DNA from: a bacterium
GTDB taxonomy: Bacteria > Patescibacteriota > Minisyncoccia > Phycocordibacterales > Phycocordibacteraceae
Length of the DNA: 42,758 bases
Reading direction: 5' to 3'
Assembly: GCA_021817705.1 (NCBI GenBank)
Contig: JAKAGB010000002.1
Coordinates: forward strand, 1-42,758
Shown: in pieces, positions 8,795-19,568 of the stretch
Position numbering within the stretch: position 1 is the stretch's first letter
Layout of the letters: each line of letters opens with the position of its first letter
Notes under the pieces: generated by a model
What the model saw: the letters and a program-made list of their open reading frames with translations, nothing else
What the model was told of the DNA's origin: nothing
The model's database searches: none
Translations under genes and position numbers: made by a program

Positions 8795-9898
8795 TTATAG
8801 CCCCTCCGCGTTCAAGTCCTCTATCGCCTTCTTCGCTTTGCCAGAAAGCTTCTGCGGGAGCGCCACCTCGAGCCGGATGATAAGGTCGCCCCGGTCGCGT
8901 CCCACCGGCACGCCGTTCCCGCGCACGCGCAAGAGTTCTTCGGCCTTCTTCATCTGCGGCACTTTCACTTCGAGCGTCTTCCCTTCGAGGGTAGCGATGG
9001 AGACCGTCGTGCCGAGGAGCGCATCGGTGAGCTTCACCGGCAAGTCCATCACGAGGCTCGAGCCTTCGCGCCGGAACTGCGCGTGCGGCTTCACATGGAC
9101 CTTCACATACAGGTCGCCCGAGGTGCCGCCCGCGACCGCCTCGCCCTGCTGCGGCAAGCGGATCATCTCGCCATTCTCGATGCCTGCGGGCACGGTTATC
9201 TTTATCTCTTCCTGCTTGCGGCGCACGCCGTGGCCTTTGCACTCGGGGCACTTCTCTTTTGGAATCTTTCCGGTGCCATGGCACGCTTCGCACGGGCGCA
9301 CGCTCGTGAACTGGCCGAGTATCGAATTGCGAATCTCGTGCACCTGGCCGCTGCCGTTACAAGTCTTGCAGGTTTCGAGCTCGGTTCCTGGCTTTGCGCC
9401 GCTACCCTTGCAGAGGTCGCAGGTGGAAACCTTTGCGAGAAGCACGGTGCGTTCAGTGCCGAAGATGGCGTCCTTGAACGGAATCTCGAGATCGATGGAA
9501 ATGTCGCGGCCGCGCGGTTTCTGTGCACGCCCGCCGCGGCCGCCGAACAGGTCGCCGAAGATATCACCGAAATCAAACTCGACATTCTGACCGCCAAATC
9601 CGCCTTGCTGGAATTGCGAAAAATCGAATCCGCCGAACGGGTTGCCGCCCATGCCCGCGCCGGCGGAGCCGGCGCGGGGCCCTCCCCCCGGAAACGCCTG
9701 CCCATACGCATCGTATTCGCGGCGTTTCTTTTCGTCGCCGAGCACCGCGTACGCTTCCGAAACCTCTTTGAATTTTGCCTCGTCGCCCCCCGACTTGTCG
9801 GGGTGGTATTTATGCGCGAGTTTTCGGAATGCCTTCTTGATGTCGTCCTGGCTCGCCTTCTTATCTACGCCGAGCGTTTGGTAATAGTCTTTCGCCAT
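8795..9898 (-). CDS. dnaJ: Chaperone DnaJ
   Basis: J-domain with HPD, G/F region, four CxxCxGxG-type zinc motifs. Confidence 0.95.
   Translation of the reverse strand: MAKDYYQTLGVDKKASQDDIKKAFRKLAHKYHPDKSGGDEAKFKEVSEAYAVLGDEKKRREYDAYGQAFPGGGPRAGSAGAGMGGNPFGGFDFSQFQQGGFGGQNVEFDFGDIFGDLFGGRGGRAQKPRGRDISIDLEIPFKDAIFGTERTVLLAKVSTCDLCKGSGAKPGTELETCKTCNGSGQVHEIRNSILGQFTSVRPCEACHGTGKIPKEKCPECKGHGVRRKQEEIKITVPAGIENGEMIRLPQQGEAVAGGTSGDLYVKVHVKPHAQFRREGSSLVMDLPVKLTDALLGTTVSIATLEGKTLEVKVPQMKKAEELLRVRGNGVPVGRDRGDLIIRLEVALPQKLSGKAKKAIEDLNAEGL
9654..9678. repeat. GC palindrome with 3-nt spacer inside the dnaJ G/F linker
   Basis: CCCGCGCCGGC GGA GCCGGCGCGGG. Confidence 0.8.
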
Positions 9899-9904
9899 CG
9901 TGAG

Positions 9905-11794
<1,890 letters not shown>

Positions 11795-11845
11795 AGTCAA
11801 ATAGGTTACTGAGTCAATTTTACGTAAACCGGATTTCCAGCGCAA

Positions 11846-12367
11846 CTAGTTCGCATACACGCGCACTTTTGCGGGGCGGACGACCGCATTGCCTATCTTC
11901 CAGCCCTGCTCAAGCACCGCAGAAACCGTGTCGTCCTGCTCAGCCGATTCTGCCGCATCCTGGCCGAGTGCTTCGTGGAGCGCAGGGTCGAACGCCTCGC
12001 CTGCGGCACCGAACGCTTCAAGGCCGAGCGAACTGAAACCGCTTTCGAGCTGCTTCACGATGCCGGCGAAGCCCTCGGGAATGTCGCCGTGGGCTTTGGC
12101 GCGCTCGAGGGCATCAAAAGCCGGCAGCAAGGCTTCTGCCGCTTTTACTACGCCCCGCCCGCGCTCGGCTTTCTTTTCTTCGTCGAAGCGCTTCAGAGAG
12201 TTCACGTAGTCGGCCTTTGCGCGTTGCCAGCCGTCCATGTACTCCTGCCGCTCCTTCTGGCATGCCTCAAGCTCGGCCTTCAGTTTTGCCACACGCTTTT
12301 CCGCGTCGCCGCCTTTCGGCGGCTCGTTGTTTTCTGCCTCGAACTCTACGTCGTCGTGCTCCTGCAT
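11846..12367 (-). CDS. grpE: Nucleotide exchange factor GrpE
   Basis: Coiled-coil N-terminus and C-term VSAVLEQGWKIGNAVVRPAKVRVYAN; located before dnaK. Confidence 0.92.
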   Translation of the reverse strand: MQEHDDVEFEAENNEPPKGGDAEKRVAKLKAELEACQKERQEYMDGWQRAKADYVNSLKRFDEEKKAERGRGVVKAAEALLPAFDALERAKAHGDIPEGFAGIVKQLESGFSSLGLEAFGAAGEAFDPALHEALGQDAAESAEQDDTVSAVLEQGWKIGNAVVRPAKVRVYAN

Positions 12368-12392
12368 GTGCTTAGTATGCCAAAATGGAGCC

Positions 12393-12428
12393 AAAAAGAA
12401 AACGCGCCCGCCCTTTTGGGCGAGCGCG
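12393..12428 (-). terminator. Terminator of 12441..13094
   Basis: CGCGCTCGCCC-AAAA-GGGCGGGCGCG then TTTTCTTTTT on the minus strand. Confidence 0.8.
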
Positions 12429-12431
12429 GTT

Positions 12432-12453
12432 GCGCAGCGACTAGTCGCTGCGC
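12432..12453. repeat. Perfect 22-bp palindrome containing the stop codon of 12441..13094
   Basis: GCGCAGCGACTAGTCGCTGCGC. Confidence 0.85.
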
Positions 12454-13094
12454 GGAATGAGGCCTTGGCGACGATTCAGTGGCCCGCCGCGCCGTCGAGG
12501 TTTTTTCAGCTTGCGTACGGGTGGGTCAGATTCCGGAAGGATGTCTGGATGGGTGAAGAACACATCCGTGTCCAGTTTCTCGCGCGGTTTCTGCTCCTCC
12601 TTGTAGACCGGCGGCGCAATGAGCGCCGAATCGCCAGCGGCGAGCCGCTCTGCGATACGACCGAAGAGATTCACCAAGCCCTCCCGGCCGTGGGTCATAG
12701 AGAAGGTGACCAGCGTCATTTCGCCCTCGAGGTGGCGCACCTGCGCATCTATTAGCTCGGCAACATAGTTCGTTACATTCTCGAGCTTCATGTCACGGAG
12801 GCGCGGCAGATCGCTTGCCCGCAGAACCGTTCGGGTCGCGCGGTACACATGACCAAGCTCCGAGAAACGGACAGCTTTTGCGGACCACACGCTGACGCCC
12901 TTCCCCGCTGCGTCGACGCAGAGGTCGCTGAAGCAGTACGACGCCGCGTCCATGAGACGCCTTTGCGTCTCGAGGACGATCTCGCGCAATAGCTCGGCGC
13001 CGATGCGCTTCGTGTTTAACGGTTGCCGAACGGGCATACCGATGAGCGCAAGGATCTTCTCACGACGGGCTTCGGCTGACAGTACTTTATGCAT
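12441..13094 (-). CDS. Hypothetical protein, 217 aa
   Basis: ORF with SD AAGGGAG, TTGACA-N17-TAGATT promoter and terminator. Confidence 0.8.
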   Translation of the reverse strand: MHKVLSAEARREKILALIGMPVRQPLNTKRIGAELLREIVLETQRRLMDAASYCFSDLCVDAAGKGVSVWSAKAVRFSELGHVYRATRTVLRASDLPRLRDMKLENVTNYVAELIDAQVRHLEGEMTLVTFSMTHGREGLVNLFGRIAERLAAGDSALIAPPVYKEEQKPREKLDTDVFFTHPDILPESDPPVRKLKKPRRRGGPLNRRQGLIPRSD

Positions 13095-13121
13095 GGAACA
13101 TCTCCCTTGGTTTCCGAAAGA

Positions 13122-13150
13122 AATCTAACTCCTGAGCAGCGATTTGTCAA
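13122..13150 (-). promoter_or_regulatory. Promoter for 12441..13094
   Basis: TTGACA-N17-TAGATT on the minus strand, directly after the rpsI terminator. Confidence 0.85.
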
Positions 13151-13151
13151 G

Positions 13152-13182
13152 AAAAACGGAAACCGCCCTCGCGGGCGGTTTC
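13152..13182 (-). terminator. Terminator of the infA..rpsI operon
   Basis: GAAACCGCCC-loop-GGGCGGTTTC then CGTTTTT on the minus strand. Confidence 0.8.
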
Positions 13183-13189
13183 AAGTCGA

Positions 13190-13585
13190 CTAGCGCTTCG
13201 ACCACTGCTTGCGCTTGCGAGCCTTAACCAAGCCCGGCTTCTTGCGTTCCTTCGCGCGCGGGTCGCGGGTGAGGAAGCCGGCGGCTTTGAGTGCCGGGCG
13301 TGTCTTCGGGTCGGCTGCAACCAGGGCGCGCGCGAGCGCGTGGCGCACGGCGCCGGCCTGTGCGGCGATGCCGCCGCCAGAAACCTGCGCGCTGGCCGCG
13401 TACTCGTTCGCGGCTTCGACTGCTGCGAACGCCGAAAGCGCGAGGCGTGCGCGCTCTTCAGTCTTGAAATAGGTCTTCGGGCTCTTGCCGTTAATAGTGA
13501 GCGCGTTCTTTTCGGCAGGCAAGAGACGCACGCTCGCGATAGCGGTCTTACGACGGCCTACAGAATGGATTGCGGCTTTGTTCAT
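13190..13585 (-). CDS. rpsI: Ribosomal protein uS9
   Basis: SVGRRKTAIASVRL..., C-term KERKKPGLVKARKRKQWSKR. Confidence 0.95.
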   Translation of the reverse strand: MNKAAIHSVGRRKTAIASVRLLPAEKNALTINGKSPKTYFKTEERARLALSAFAAVEAANEYAASAQVSGGGIAAQAGAVRHALARALVAADPKTRPALKAAGFLTRDPRAKERKKPGLVKARKRKQWSKR

Positions 13586-13947
13586 GCGGAAACGGTTAGG
13601 TTCTTCATGCGGGGCTTCCTGAGCTTGTTGCGCGGAATCATGCCGTCAACCGTCTTCTTCACCACCTCTTCGATGCCTTTCTTGGCAATCATTTCGTCCA
13701 TGCGGGTTTCGTAGAGGCCGCCCGGATAACCGCTGTAGCGGGTGTACACCTTGCCCTTCACGCGGCGCTCCGGCAGGTGGAGCTTCGACGCGTTCACGAT
13801 GGCGACCTTCGTGGGGTGCACGAGGTTCTTCGCGAACGAGGTCGAGCGCTTGCCGAGGAGCGCGTGCGCGGCTTCGCTTGCCACACGGCCGAGCGTGCGG
13901 TCCGTTGCGTCGATGGTGTAGGTGGTGGGCTGCATAGAGGCTTTCAT
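13582..13947 (-). CDS. rplM: Ribosomal protein uL13
   Basis: YTIDATDRTLGRVASEAAHALLGK, YSGYPGGL, GMIPRNKLRK. Confidence 0.93.
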   Translation of the reverse strand: MKASMQPTTYTIDATDRTLGRVASEAAHALLGKRSTSFAKNLVHPTKVAIVNASKLHLPERRVKGKVYTRYSGYPGGLYETRMDEMIAKKGIEEVVKKTVDGMIPRNKLRKPRMKNLTVSA

Positions 13948-13948
13948 A

Positions 13949-14302
13949 CTAGACGAAGGCGATATACGCAAGCTTGCGCGCATCGGAAGCGCCACGCTTC
14001 GTGCGCTTCACGATGCGCGTGTAGCCGCCTGCGCGCTTCGCGTAGCGCGGCGCGATGGTCTTGAAGAGCTTCGCGACGGCTTCGTCGTCCCCGAGGCGCG
14101 CCGAAGCGAGGCGGCGGGTTGCCACCGTGCCCTTCTTACCATAGGTGACGAGCCGCTCCACGAACGGGCGCAGCTCCTTGGCTTTTGCCTCGGTCGTGGA
14201 AATGCGCTCGTGCAAGACGAGGGAGCGCGCCAAAGAGCGCAGGAGCGCACGCCGCTGACTCTGACGGCGATTGAACGAACGGGGCTGTGCGCGCTGGCTC
14301 AT
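13949..14302 (-). CDS. rplQ: Ribosomal protein bL17
   Basis: QRRALLRSLARSLVLHERISTTEAKAKELRPFVERLVTYGKK. Confidence 0.95.
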   Translation of the reverse strand: MSQRAQPRSFNRRQSQRRALLRSLARSLVLHERISTTEAKAKELRPFVERLVTYGKKGTVATRRLASARLGDDEAVAKLFKTIAPRYAKRAGGYTRIVKRTKRGASDARKLAYIAFV

Positions 14303-14320
14303 AGTGATGCTGGTTACTGG

Positions 14321-15259
14321 TTACTCGCCCTTTAGCGTGAGGCCGTGGCGCGCGAGCGCGACGCCGATCTCTTCGATGGCCTTGTCGCCGATGCCATCGA
14401 GCTCCTTGAGCTGCGAAGCAGACTTGCGCGCAAGACCCGCGGCGCTCTTAATGCCGGCGTCTTCGAGCGCAGCGGCGACGCGCGTCGAGAGCTCGAGGTC
14501 GGCGATCTTCACCTTCGCGGCGTCGGCGGTCGGCGTCGGACCTTCGTCGGAAGCCGATTCCTCCGGCGTGGACTCCTGGAAGCCGATGACGGCCTTCAGC
14601 TGGTGAATCATGATTTCGATGGAGCGTTCGAGCGCTTCGCGCGGCGCGATAGTGCCGTTCGTCTCGATGAGGATGCGGAGGCGGTTGAAGTCGGTGCGAT
14701 CGCCCACGCGCATGTTCTCCACTTCGTAGTTCACGCGGCGGATAGGCGTGAACGTGGCATCGAGCGCGATCGTCCCGATGTCGACTTTCTCTTTCGTGAG
14801 CGCTTCGCGCGGCACGTAGCCGAGGCCGCGCTCAATGGTTGCTTCGAGTTCAAAAGACACTTTGCCCGCGAGGTCGGCAATGACCTGTTCCGGGTTTGCA
14901 ACTTCCACCTGGCTCGGGAGCTTGAAATCGCCCGCGGTCAAAGTCTTCGGGCCTTTTGCAGAAAGCGCGATAGTCTGCGGCTCGTCGCCATGGAGCACGA
15001 AGTGTACGCGCTTCAGGTTCAAAAGGATTTCCATGACGCTCTCGCGCACGCCTTCAAGTGTGGCGAATTCGTGCGGCACGCCGTCAATCTTCACCTGCGT
15101 GATGGCTGCGCCCGGCAAGGACGACAGGATGATGCGGCGAAGCGAGTTGCCAAGCGTGTGGCCGTAGCCCGGGTACAGGGCGTCAATCTCGTAGGTGCCG
15201 GAAAGTCCCTCTTCGGAAACAATGCGCGGCTTCGAAGGCAAAGTGATCTGGTGTTCCAT
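14321..15259 (-). CDS. rpoA: DNA-directed RNA polymerase subunit alpha
   Basis: GYGHTLGNSLRRIILSSLPGAAIT and C-terminal HhH domain. Confidence 0.97.
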   Translation of the reverse strand: MEHQITLPSKPRIVSEEGLSGTYEIDALYPGYGHTLGNSLRRIILSSLPGAAITQVKIDGVPHEFATLEGVRESVMEILLNLKRVHFVLHGDEPQTIALSAKGPKTLTAGDFKLPSQVEVANPEQVIADLAGKVSFELEATIERGLGYVPREALTKEKVDIGTIALDATFTPIRRVNYEVENMRVGDRTDFNRLRILIETNGTIAPREALERSIEIMIHQLKAVIGFQESTPEESASDEGPTPTADAAKVKIADLELSTRVAAALEDAGIKSAAGLARKSASQLKELDGIGDKAIEEIGVALARHGLTLKGE

Positions 15260-15318
15260 AACTCAATCGTTGTAACCGGATAAGTGAAATAAATCCTACA
15301 ATAGAAACGTTTTTTGCG

Positions 15319-15930
15319 CTAGCGGGTGTAGAACGAGAGCACCGCTGCGAGATCGCCGGCCGGAGCCGCCGAGGCCTGCGTCGGGCGTTCCGTTACGGCG
15401 CCTTCCATGCTCTTCGGGTTCCAGGAAAGCCAGCTCGGGAGGGGGCGCTCCATGAAGCGCTCGTTGTAGCCCACGAGCCCGCCATGCGCCTTCGAGCCGT
15501 CGCGCACCGCGAGGCGGTCGGTAAGCGTAACCGGGTAGCTCGGCACGCGGACCTTCTTGCCGTTTACCGTCAGGTGTCCGTGCGCGATCAGCTGGCGCGC
15601 GGCGCGGCGCGACGGCGCGAGGCCGAGGCGGTATGCGACATTGTCGAGACGCATCTCGAGGAGTTCATGGAGGCGCGCGACCGGTTCCCCTGCGCCATGC
15701 GCGAGCGCGCGGTGCACGTAGGTGCGGAACTGCTTCTCAGAAATGCCGTAGGTCATGCGCACCTTCTGCTTCTCGAGGATCTGCTTCGCGTATTCGCTGC
15801 GTCCGCCACGGCGGCCGCGACGCGAACGCTCGGCGCGCTCGGCAGCGATAGCGAACTTCTGGCTCTGCGTCTTCTCGAAGACGGAAGGGCCGAGGCGCTT
15901 GGCAATCTTGTATTTAGGTCCGGTACGCAT
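15319..15930 (-). CDS. rpsD: Ribosomal protein uS4
   Basis: S4 domain: LEMRLDNVAYRLGLAPSRRAARQLIAHGHLTVNGKKV. Confidence 0.95.
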   Translation of the reverse strand: MRTGPKYKIAKRLGPSVFEKTQSQKFAIAAERAERSRRGRRGGRSEYAKQILEKQKVRMTYGISEKQFRTYVHRALAHGAGEPVARLHELLEMRLDNVAYRLGLAPSRRAARQLIAHGHLTVNGKKVRVPSYPVTLTDRLAVRDGSKAHGGLVGYNERFMERPLPSWLSWNPKSMEGAVTERPTQASAAPAGDLAAVLSFYTR

Positions 15931-15943
15931 AGTTCTCTAAAGG

Positions 15944-16378
15944 TTAGACGCGGCGAGCGCGCGGCGGACGCGGGCCGTTATGCGGCACCGGGGTCGCGTC
16001 TTTGATAGCAAGTATCTGAATGCCCTTGCCGGCGAATGCGCGGAGCGCAGCTTCGCGGCCGGCGCCGACGCCGCGGATGACCACCGACGCCTCCTTGAGG
16101 CCGATCATGGTACCCTTTTCGCCGACGAGCTCGCCCACCTTGCCGGCCGCATACGGGGTCGACTTGCGCGCGCCAGAGAAGCCCAAGGCGCCCGCAGATG
16201 ACGAGATGACCGCGTTGCCCTTCTCGTCCGTCAAGACCGCCTTCGTGTTGTTGAAGGTGGCTTCGATGTGGAGCACGCCCTTTTCGAGGTGGCGCTTCGT
16301 GGTCTTCGCGAGCGCGCGTTCCTTGCGCCCCTGGTCGAGGCCTTTGCCGCGCTTCTTGATGATGCGTTTCTTTCCCAT
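15944..16378 (-). CDS. rpsK: Ribosomal protein uS11
   Basis: GVLHIEATFNNTKAVLTDEKGNAV, C-term DATPVPHNGPRPPRARRV. Confidence 0.95.
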   Translation of the reverse strand: MGKKRIIKKRGKGLDQGRKERALAKTTKRHLEKGVLHIEATFNNTKAVLTDEKGNAVISSSAGALGFSGARKSTPYAAGKVGELVGEKGTMIGLKEASVVIRGVGAGREAALRAFAGKGIQILAIKDATPVPHNGPRPPRARRV

Positions 16379-16400
16379 AGGTAAAAGTGATTAGCGCGGA

Positions 16401-16781
16401 TTACGTCTTTTCAAGCGTACGGCGACCGGAGGTCATCGTCTTGCGCACGTTGCCGCGACGGGTGCGGGAGTTGGTCTTCGTGCGCTGATTGCGCACCGGG
16501 AGGCCGCGCTCGTGGCGAAGGCCGCGCGCGGCGCGGATGTCCTTCAAGCGCTTTATATTCTGGCCGATCTCGCGGCGCAGGTCGCCTTCGATGGTGAAGG
16601 CCTCGGCGAGCGAGCGGATCCTCTGCTCTTCGTCGGCGGTAAGCTCGCTCGCCTTCTTCTCGAAGGGAACGCCGGCTTCGGTGAGGATTTCGCGTGCACG
16701 GGTGGGGCCGATGCCGAAGATCTGCGGCAATGAGTACGCGAGCTGCTTGGTATCGGAAATGGTGACGCCGGAAATACGCAT
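16401..16781 (-). CDS. rpsM: Ribosomal protein uS13
   Basis: MRISGVTI...IFGIGPTRAREIL, RGLRHERGLPVRNQRTKTNSRTRRG. Confidence 0.95.
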   Translation of the reverse strand: MRISGVTISDTKQLAYSLPQIFGIGPTRAREILTEAGVPFEKKASELTADEEQRIRSLAEAFTIEGDLRREIGQNIKRLKDIRAARGLRHERGLPVRNQRTKTNSRTRRGNVRKTMTSGRRTLEKT

Positions 16782-16782
16782 A

Positions 16783-16899
16783 TTAGCCTTGGCGCGCTTT
16801 GCGGCGCGGCTTGCTCTTATTGATACGGTAAAGCCGCCCTTTGCGGCGGACGATGATATCTCCCGGCTGCTGTACTTTGATAGACGCCCGTACTTTCAT
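16783..16899 (-). CDS. rpmJ: Ribosomal protein bL36, Cys-less form (not in the supplied ORF track)
   Basis: Minus-strand translation [38 protein letters not shown] between infA and rpsM. Confidence 0.9.
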   Translation of the reverse strand: MKVRASIKVQQPGDIIVRRKGRLYRINKSKPRRKARQG

Positions 16900-16917
16900 C
16901 TGCCGTACCGTTTATTG

Positions 16918-17145
16918 CTAAGTAAGTCTTCGCACGATGCGCGCCCGGCCACCGTAGGGGTCGAGCACCATATCGACGCGATCGCCCATGAGGACGCGGA
17001 TACGATGCAAGCGCATCTTTCCTGCGAGATACGCGAGCACGAGCTCGCCCTCGCCGTCCTCTCCCACCCGTACGCGGAAAAGCGAATTCGGCAATACTTC
17101 TTCGACGACGCCAATCGCCGTGTTTGCCTCTGCGCTTTCGGTCAT
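16918..17145 (-). CDS. infA: Translation initiation factor IF-1
   Basis: S1-like fold: GVVEEVLPNSLFRVRVGEDGEGELVLAYLAGKMRLHRIRVLMGDRV; upstream of rpmJ. Confidence 0.9.
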   Translation of the reverse strand: MTESAEANTAIGVVEEVLPNSLFRVRVGEDGEGELVLAYLAGKMRLHRIRVLMGDRVDMVLDPYGGRARIVRRLT

Positions 17146-17186
17146 GCGGATGCGTTAAACGTAGCAAATAGCCCGCAGGTCGTCAA

Positions 17187-18416
17187 CTACTGTCCGGCCG
17201 GGGCAAGGACCGTGACCGTTATCGAGGCCGGATCCTGGGGGAAAGTGGAACGCCAGAACGGGCGGAGGATGAGCACCGCCTGCTTCACCTCGGGGAAGTT
17301 CGAAAGCGCCACCTGGGCGGCCGTACGGGTCTTCCCTGCCACCGCGGAGGCTATGTGGTCGGGCACGACCGTGTAGACCAGGTTCGCAGTGCCAGCGACG
17401 GAGAACGAGAAGCTCTGCGTCGAGGCATCCGGGAGGCCCGTAGCCGGCGTGAGCATGAGACCGTTCGCGTTCTCGAGCGTGATGGGTTCGCCCTGATAGC
17501 CGAGACCCGGGACGCTTCCCGCGAGTGCCTTCGCGAGCGCTGCGTTCGGGAAGACGACTGCGGTCGCGGTCGCCTGCTCCTTCACGTCGACCATACCCGT
17601 GGTGGAGGAAGGCGAAGGCGTGAGCTCCGCGTAGGTGGTGGTGGCAGAACCAGGCACGAGGATGTAGCCCGGCGGCACCTGTGCCGAAAGCGCCGTCGCG
17701 ATGTCGGTCACGAGCGCCTGCTTCATGGCGGCCACCGCCTGAGACTCGGTCGCGCTGTCTACCACCGGTACAGTGCCGGAGGCGCCGCCGGTGAATGACG
17801 TACTCGAGCGGGCCGAGATTTCGGTGCCGAGCTTCGTGCCAGCGAGGCCGGGGAGCGTGAATGTGGAAGGTGCGACGTTATAGGAAGCGCCTGGCTGGTC
17901 GGCGTAGACAGTAACCGAAGCGCTGCCCGGTTTCGCACTCGTACCCGAAGGAACGGACAGTGTCGTGTGCGAGCGGAAGATGAGCCCCGACGCCGTGGCA
18001 AAGCGAGTGTTCTTCACGAAGTGCTGTGCCGTGCCGCTCGTGTTGTAGACCGTGAGGGTGCCGGAAGCCGAAGAATTCACGGTCTTCGTGCCGCTGCCCG
18101 TGACGCTCTGCGTCGCAATCTTACTCGTGGAGACGATGACGAACGGGAGGTCGCCCGTGCCCTGCGTGGCACTGAGCGATGCTTGCACCGCCGCCGAAAC
18201 CGAGGTGGGGGTCACCTCTACCTTCGCACCCGAGAAGTAAAAGAGCGCGCCGATGGCGGCGACGAGGATGATGGCGGCAAGGACGACGGTGGTCGTCGGG
18301 AATCGCGGCGCGCGCGGCTTCAAGCGCAAAGGCGCGGAGGTGCCGGCGTCTGCTGGCATGTCCACCGAAGGGCGCGGGCGCTTCGAGGGCGGGACGATAT
18401 CTTCGAGGGTTCTCAT
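17187..18416 (-). CDS. Membrane-anchored protein with baseplate-J-like region, unknown function
   Basis: One N-terminal TM after a basic, Pro-rich cytoplasmic tail; long Ser/Thr-rich beta-type exterior (HFVKNTRFATASGLIFRSHTTLSVPSG...). Confidence 0.6.
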   Translation of the reverse strand: MRTLEDIVPPSKRPRPSVDMPADAGTSAPLRLKPRAPRFPTTTVVLAAIILVAAIGALFYFSGAKVEVTPTSVSAAVQASLSATQGTGDLPFVIVSTSKIATQSVTGSGTKTVNSSASGTLTVYNTSGTAQHFVKNTRFATASGLIFRSHTTLSVPSGTSAKPGSASVTVYADQPGASYNVAPSTFTLPGLAGTKLGTEISARSSTSFTGGASGTVPVVDSATESQAVAAMKQALVTDIATALSAQVPPGYILVPGSATTTYAELTPSPSSTTGMVDVKEQATATAVVFPNAALAKALAGSVPGLGYQGEPITLENANGLMLTPATGLPDASTQSFSFSVAGTANLVYTVVPDHIASAVAGKTRTAAQVALSNFPEVKQAVLILRPFWRSTFPQDPASITVTVLAPAGQ

Positions 18417-18471
18417 GCAGGCAGTATAGCGCGCGACGCGCAGCATGCTACCGCTCGTTGGGCATAACGGC

Positions 18472-19509
18472 TTATCCGGCGCGATGCGCCCAGGCCACGG
18501 TCATAAGGCCGAGCAAGAGGTCTGCGGAGGCGTCGAGCGGCCGCGCAAGAAACGCGTTCAGATGTTCGGCAGAAAGCGGCAGGATGTGCGGCGGGTCCTC
18601 AGAAAGCCAGAGTTCGCGCATCGGTGCTCCGCCGAGCTTCGTAGTGAAGGTGCGCGCCTCTCCGCCCGAGGGCGCCAAGAGGAATACGAGCCGCGGCAGG
18701 GGGTACTTGCTCGCAAGGCGCTTCAGGTGTTCAGCAATCTCGCCGACCCAGGTATCGGTGCCCGGCGCGCCGTCGGGCGCGTCTTCTACTGCCGCGAGCA
18801 TACCGCGGCGGATGAGCGCGATAGATATTTCTGGACCAGCAGCATCCACGAGGAGCGCATCGTGTTCATGCGGGAATGCGGCTCGCACGCCCTGCGTACG
18901 CATGGATGCGCCGGCGATCAGTTCGGCCGACTCCCGGTGGTAGGCGGCGCGGAGCGTCGCGGTAATGGCGTCCGCTGCCGCCTGGGTGATGTGGGAGACG
19001 AGCACGGTCACGCGCGCCTGCGTAACTTGCCTTCCGTAGGGGCGCGCGGTCGGATAGCCGTTCAGCACCGTGCCGACGATGCTCTCGTCCGCGAGCACCT
19101 GCCCCGAGGGCGTCTTCCCTTCCCGGCGCAGCGCTTCGCTCACGATGCTGCGCGTGAAGGTGAAGGGGTGGAGTCGCTCGATGGTCTCGATGCGCAATTC
19201 GGTGGACTGCCACGGAGCATCGACCGAAACGAGGATGTCGTCGGGGTGGCCGTTGCCAGCTCGGCGCATAAGGAGCGGCGCGCCGTCCTTCTGGAGCGTG
19301 GCGCACAGGTGCTCGAGCGTGCGGGACATGGCCGCGAGCGGCGCTTCGCCCGAGTGTGGCGCGATGGCCATGCGGGTCGCATAGAGGATTTCGGGAAGAG
19401 CGTCCTCCGGCATGAGCGCGAGCGCGCCGCCCATGGTGACGGCGCCGATGTCGATGAGCACAGCCGAACGCGTACGCGTCTTCTCGAAGAGGCGCGAAAG
19501 GAATGCCAT
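18472..19509 (-). CDS. Actin-fold ATPase-like protein (PilM/FtsA-like), tentative
   Basis: Phosphate-1-like AVLIDIGAVTMGGALA and phosphate-2-like DALLVDAAGPEISIALIRRG. Confidence 0.45.
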   Translation of the reverse strand: MAFLSRLFEKTRTRSAVLIDIGAVTMGGALALMPEDALPEILYATRMAIAPHSGEAPLAAMSRTLEHLCATLQKDGAPLLMRRAGNGHPDDILVSVDAPWQSTELRIETIERLHPFTFTRSIVSEALRREGKTPSGQVLADESIVGTVLNGYPTARPYGRQVTQARVTVLVSHITQAAADAITATLRAAYHRESAELIAGASMRTQGVRAAFPHEHDALLVDAAGPEISIALIRRGMLAAVEDAPDGAPGTDTWVGEIAEHLKRLASKYPLPRLVFLLAPSGGEARTFTTKLGGAPMRELWLSEDPPHILPLSAEHLNAFLARPLDASADLLLGLMTVAWAHRAG

Positions 19510-19520
19510 GCAGATAGTAT

Positions 19521-19555
19521 AACGCGCGGACGCCCCTGCGGGGCGTCCGCGCGTT
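19521..19555. repeat. GC palindrome, 16-bp arms, 3-nt spacer, abutting a -10 box
   Basis: AACGCGCGGACGCCCC TGC GGGGCGTCCGCGCGTT. Confidence 0.85.
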
Positions 19556-19568
19556 GCTCGTCCGCATC

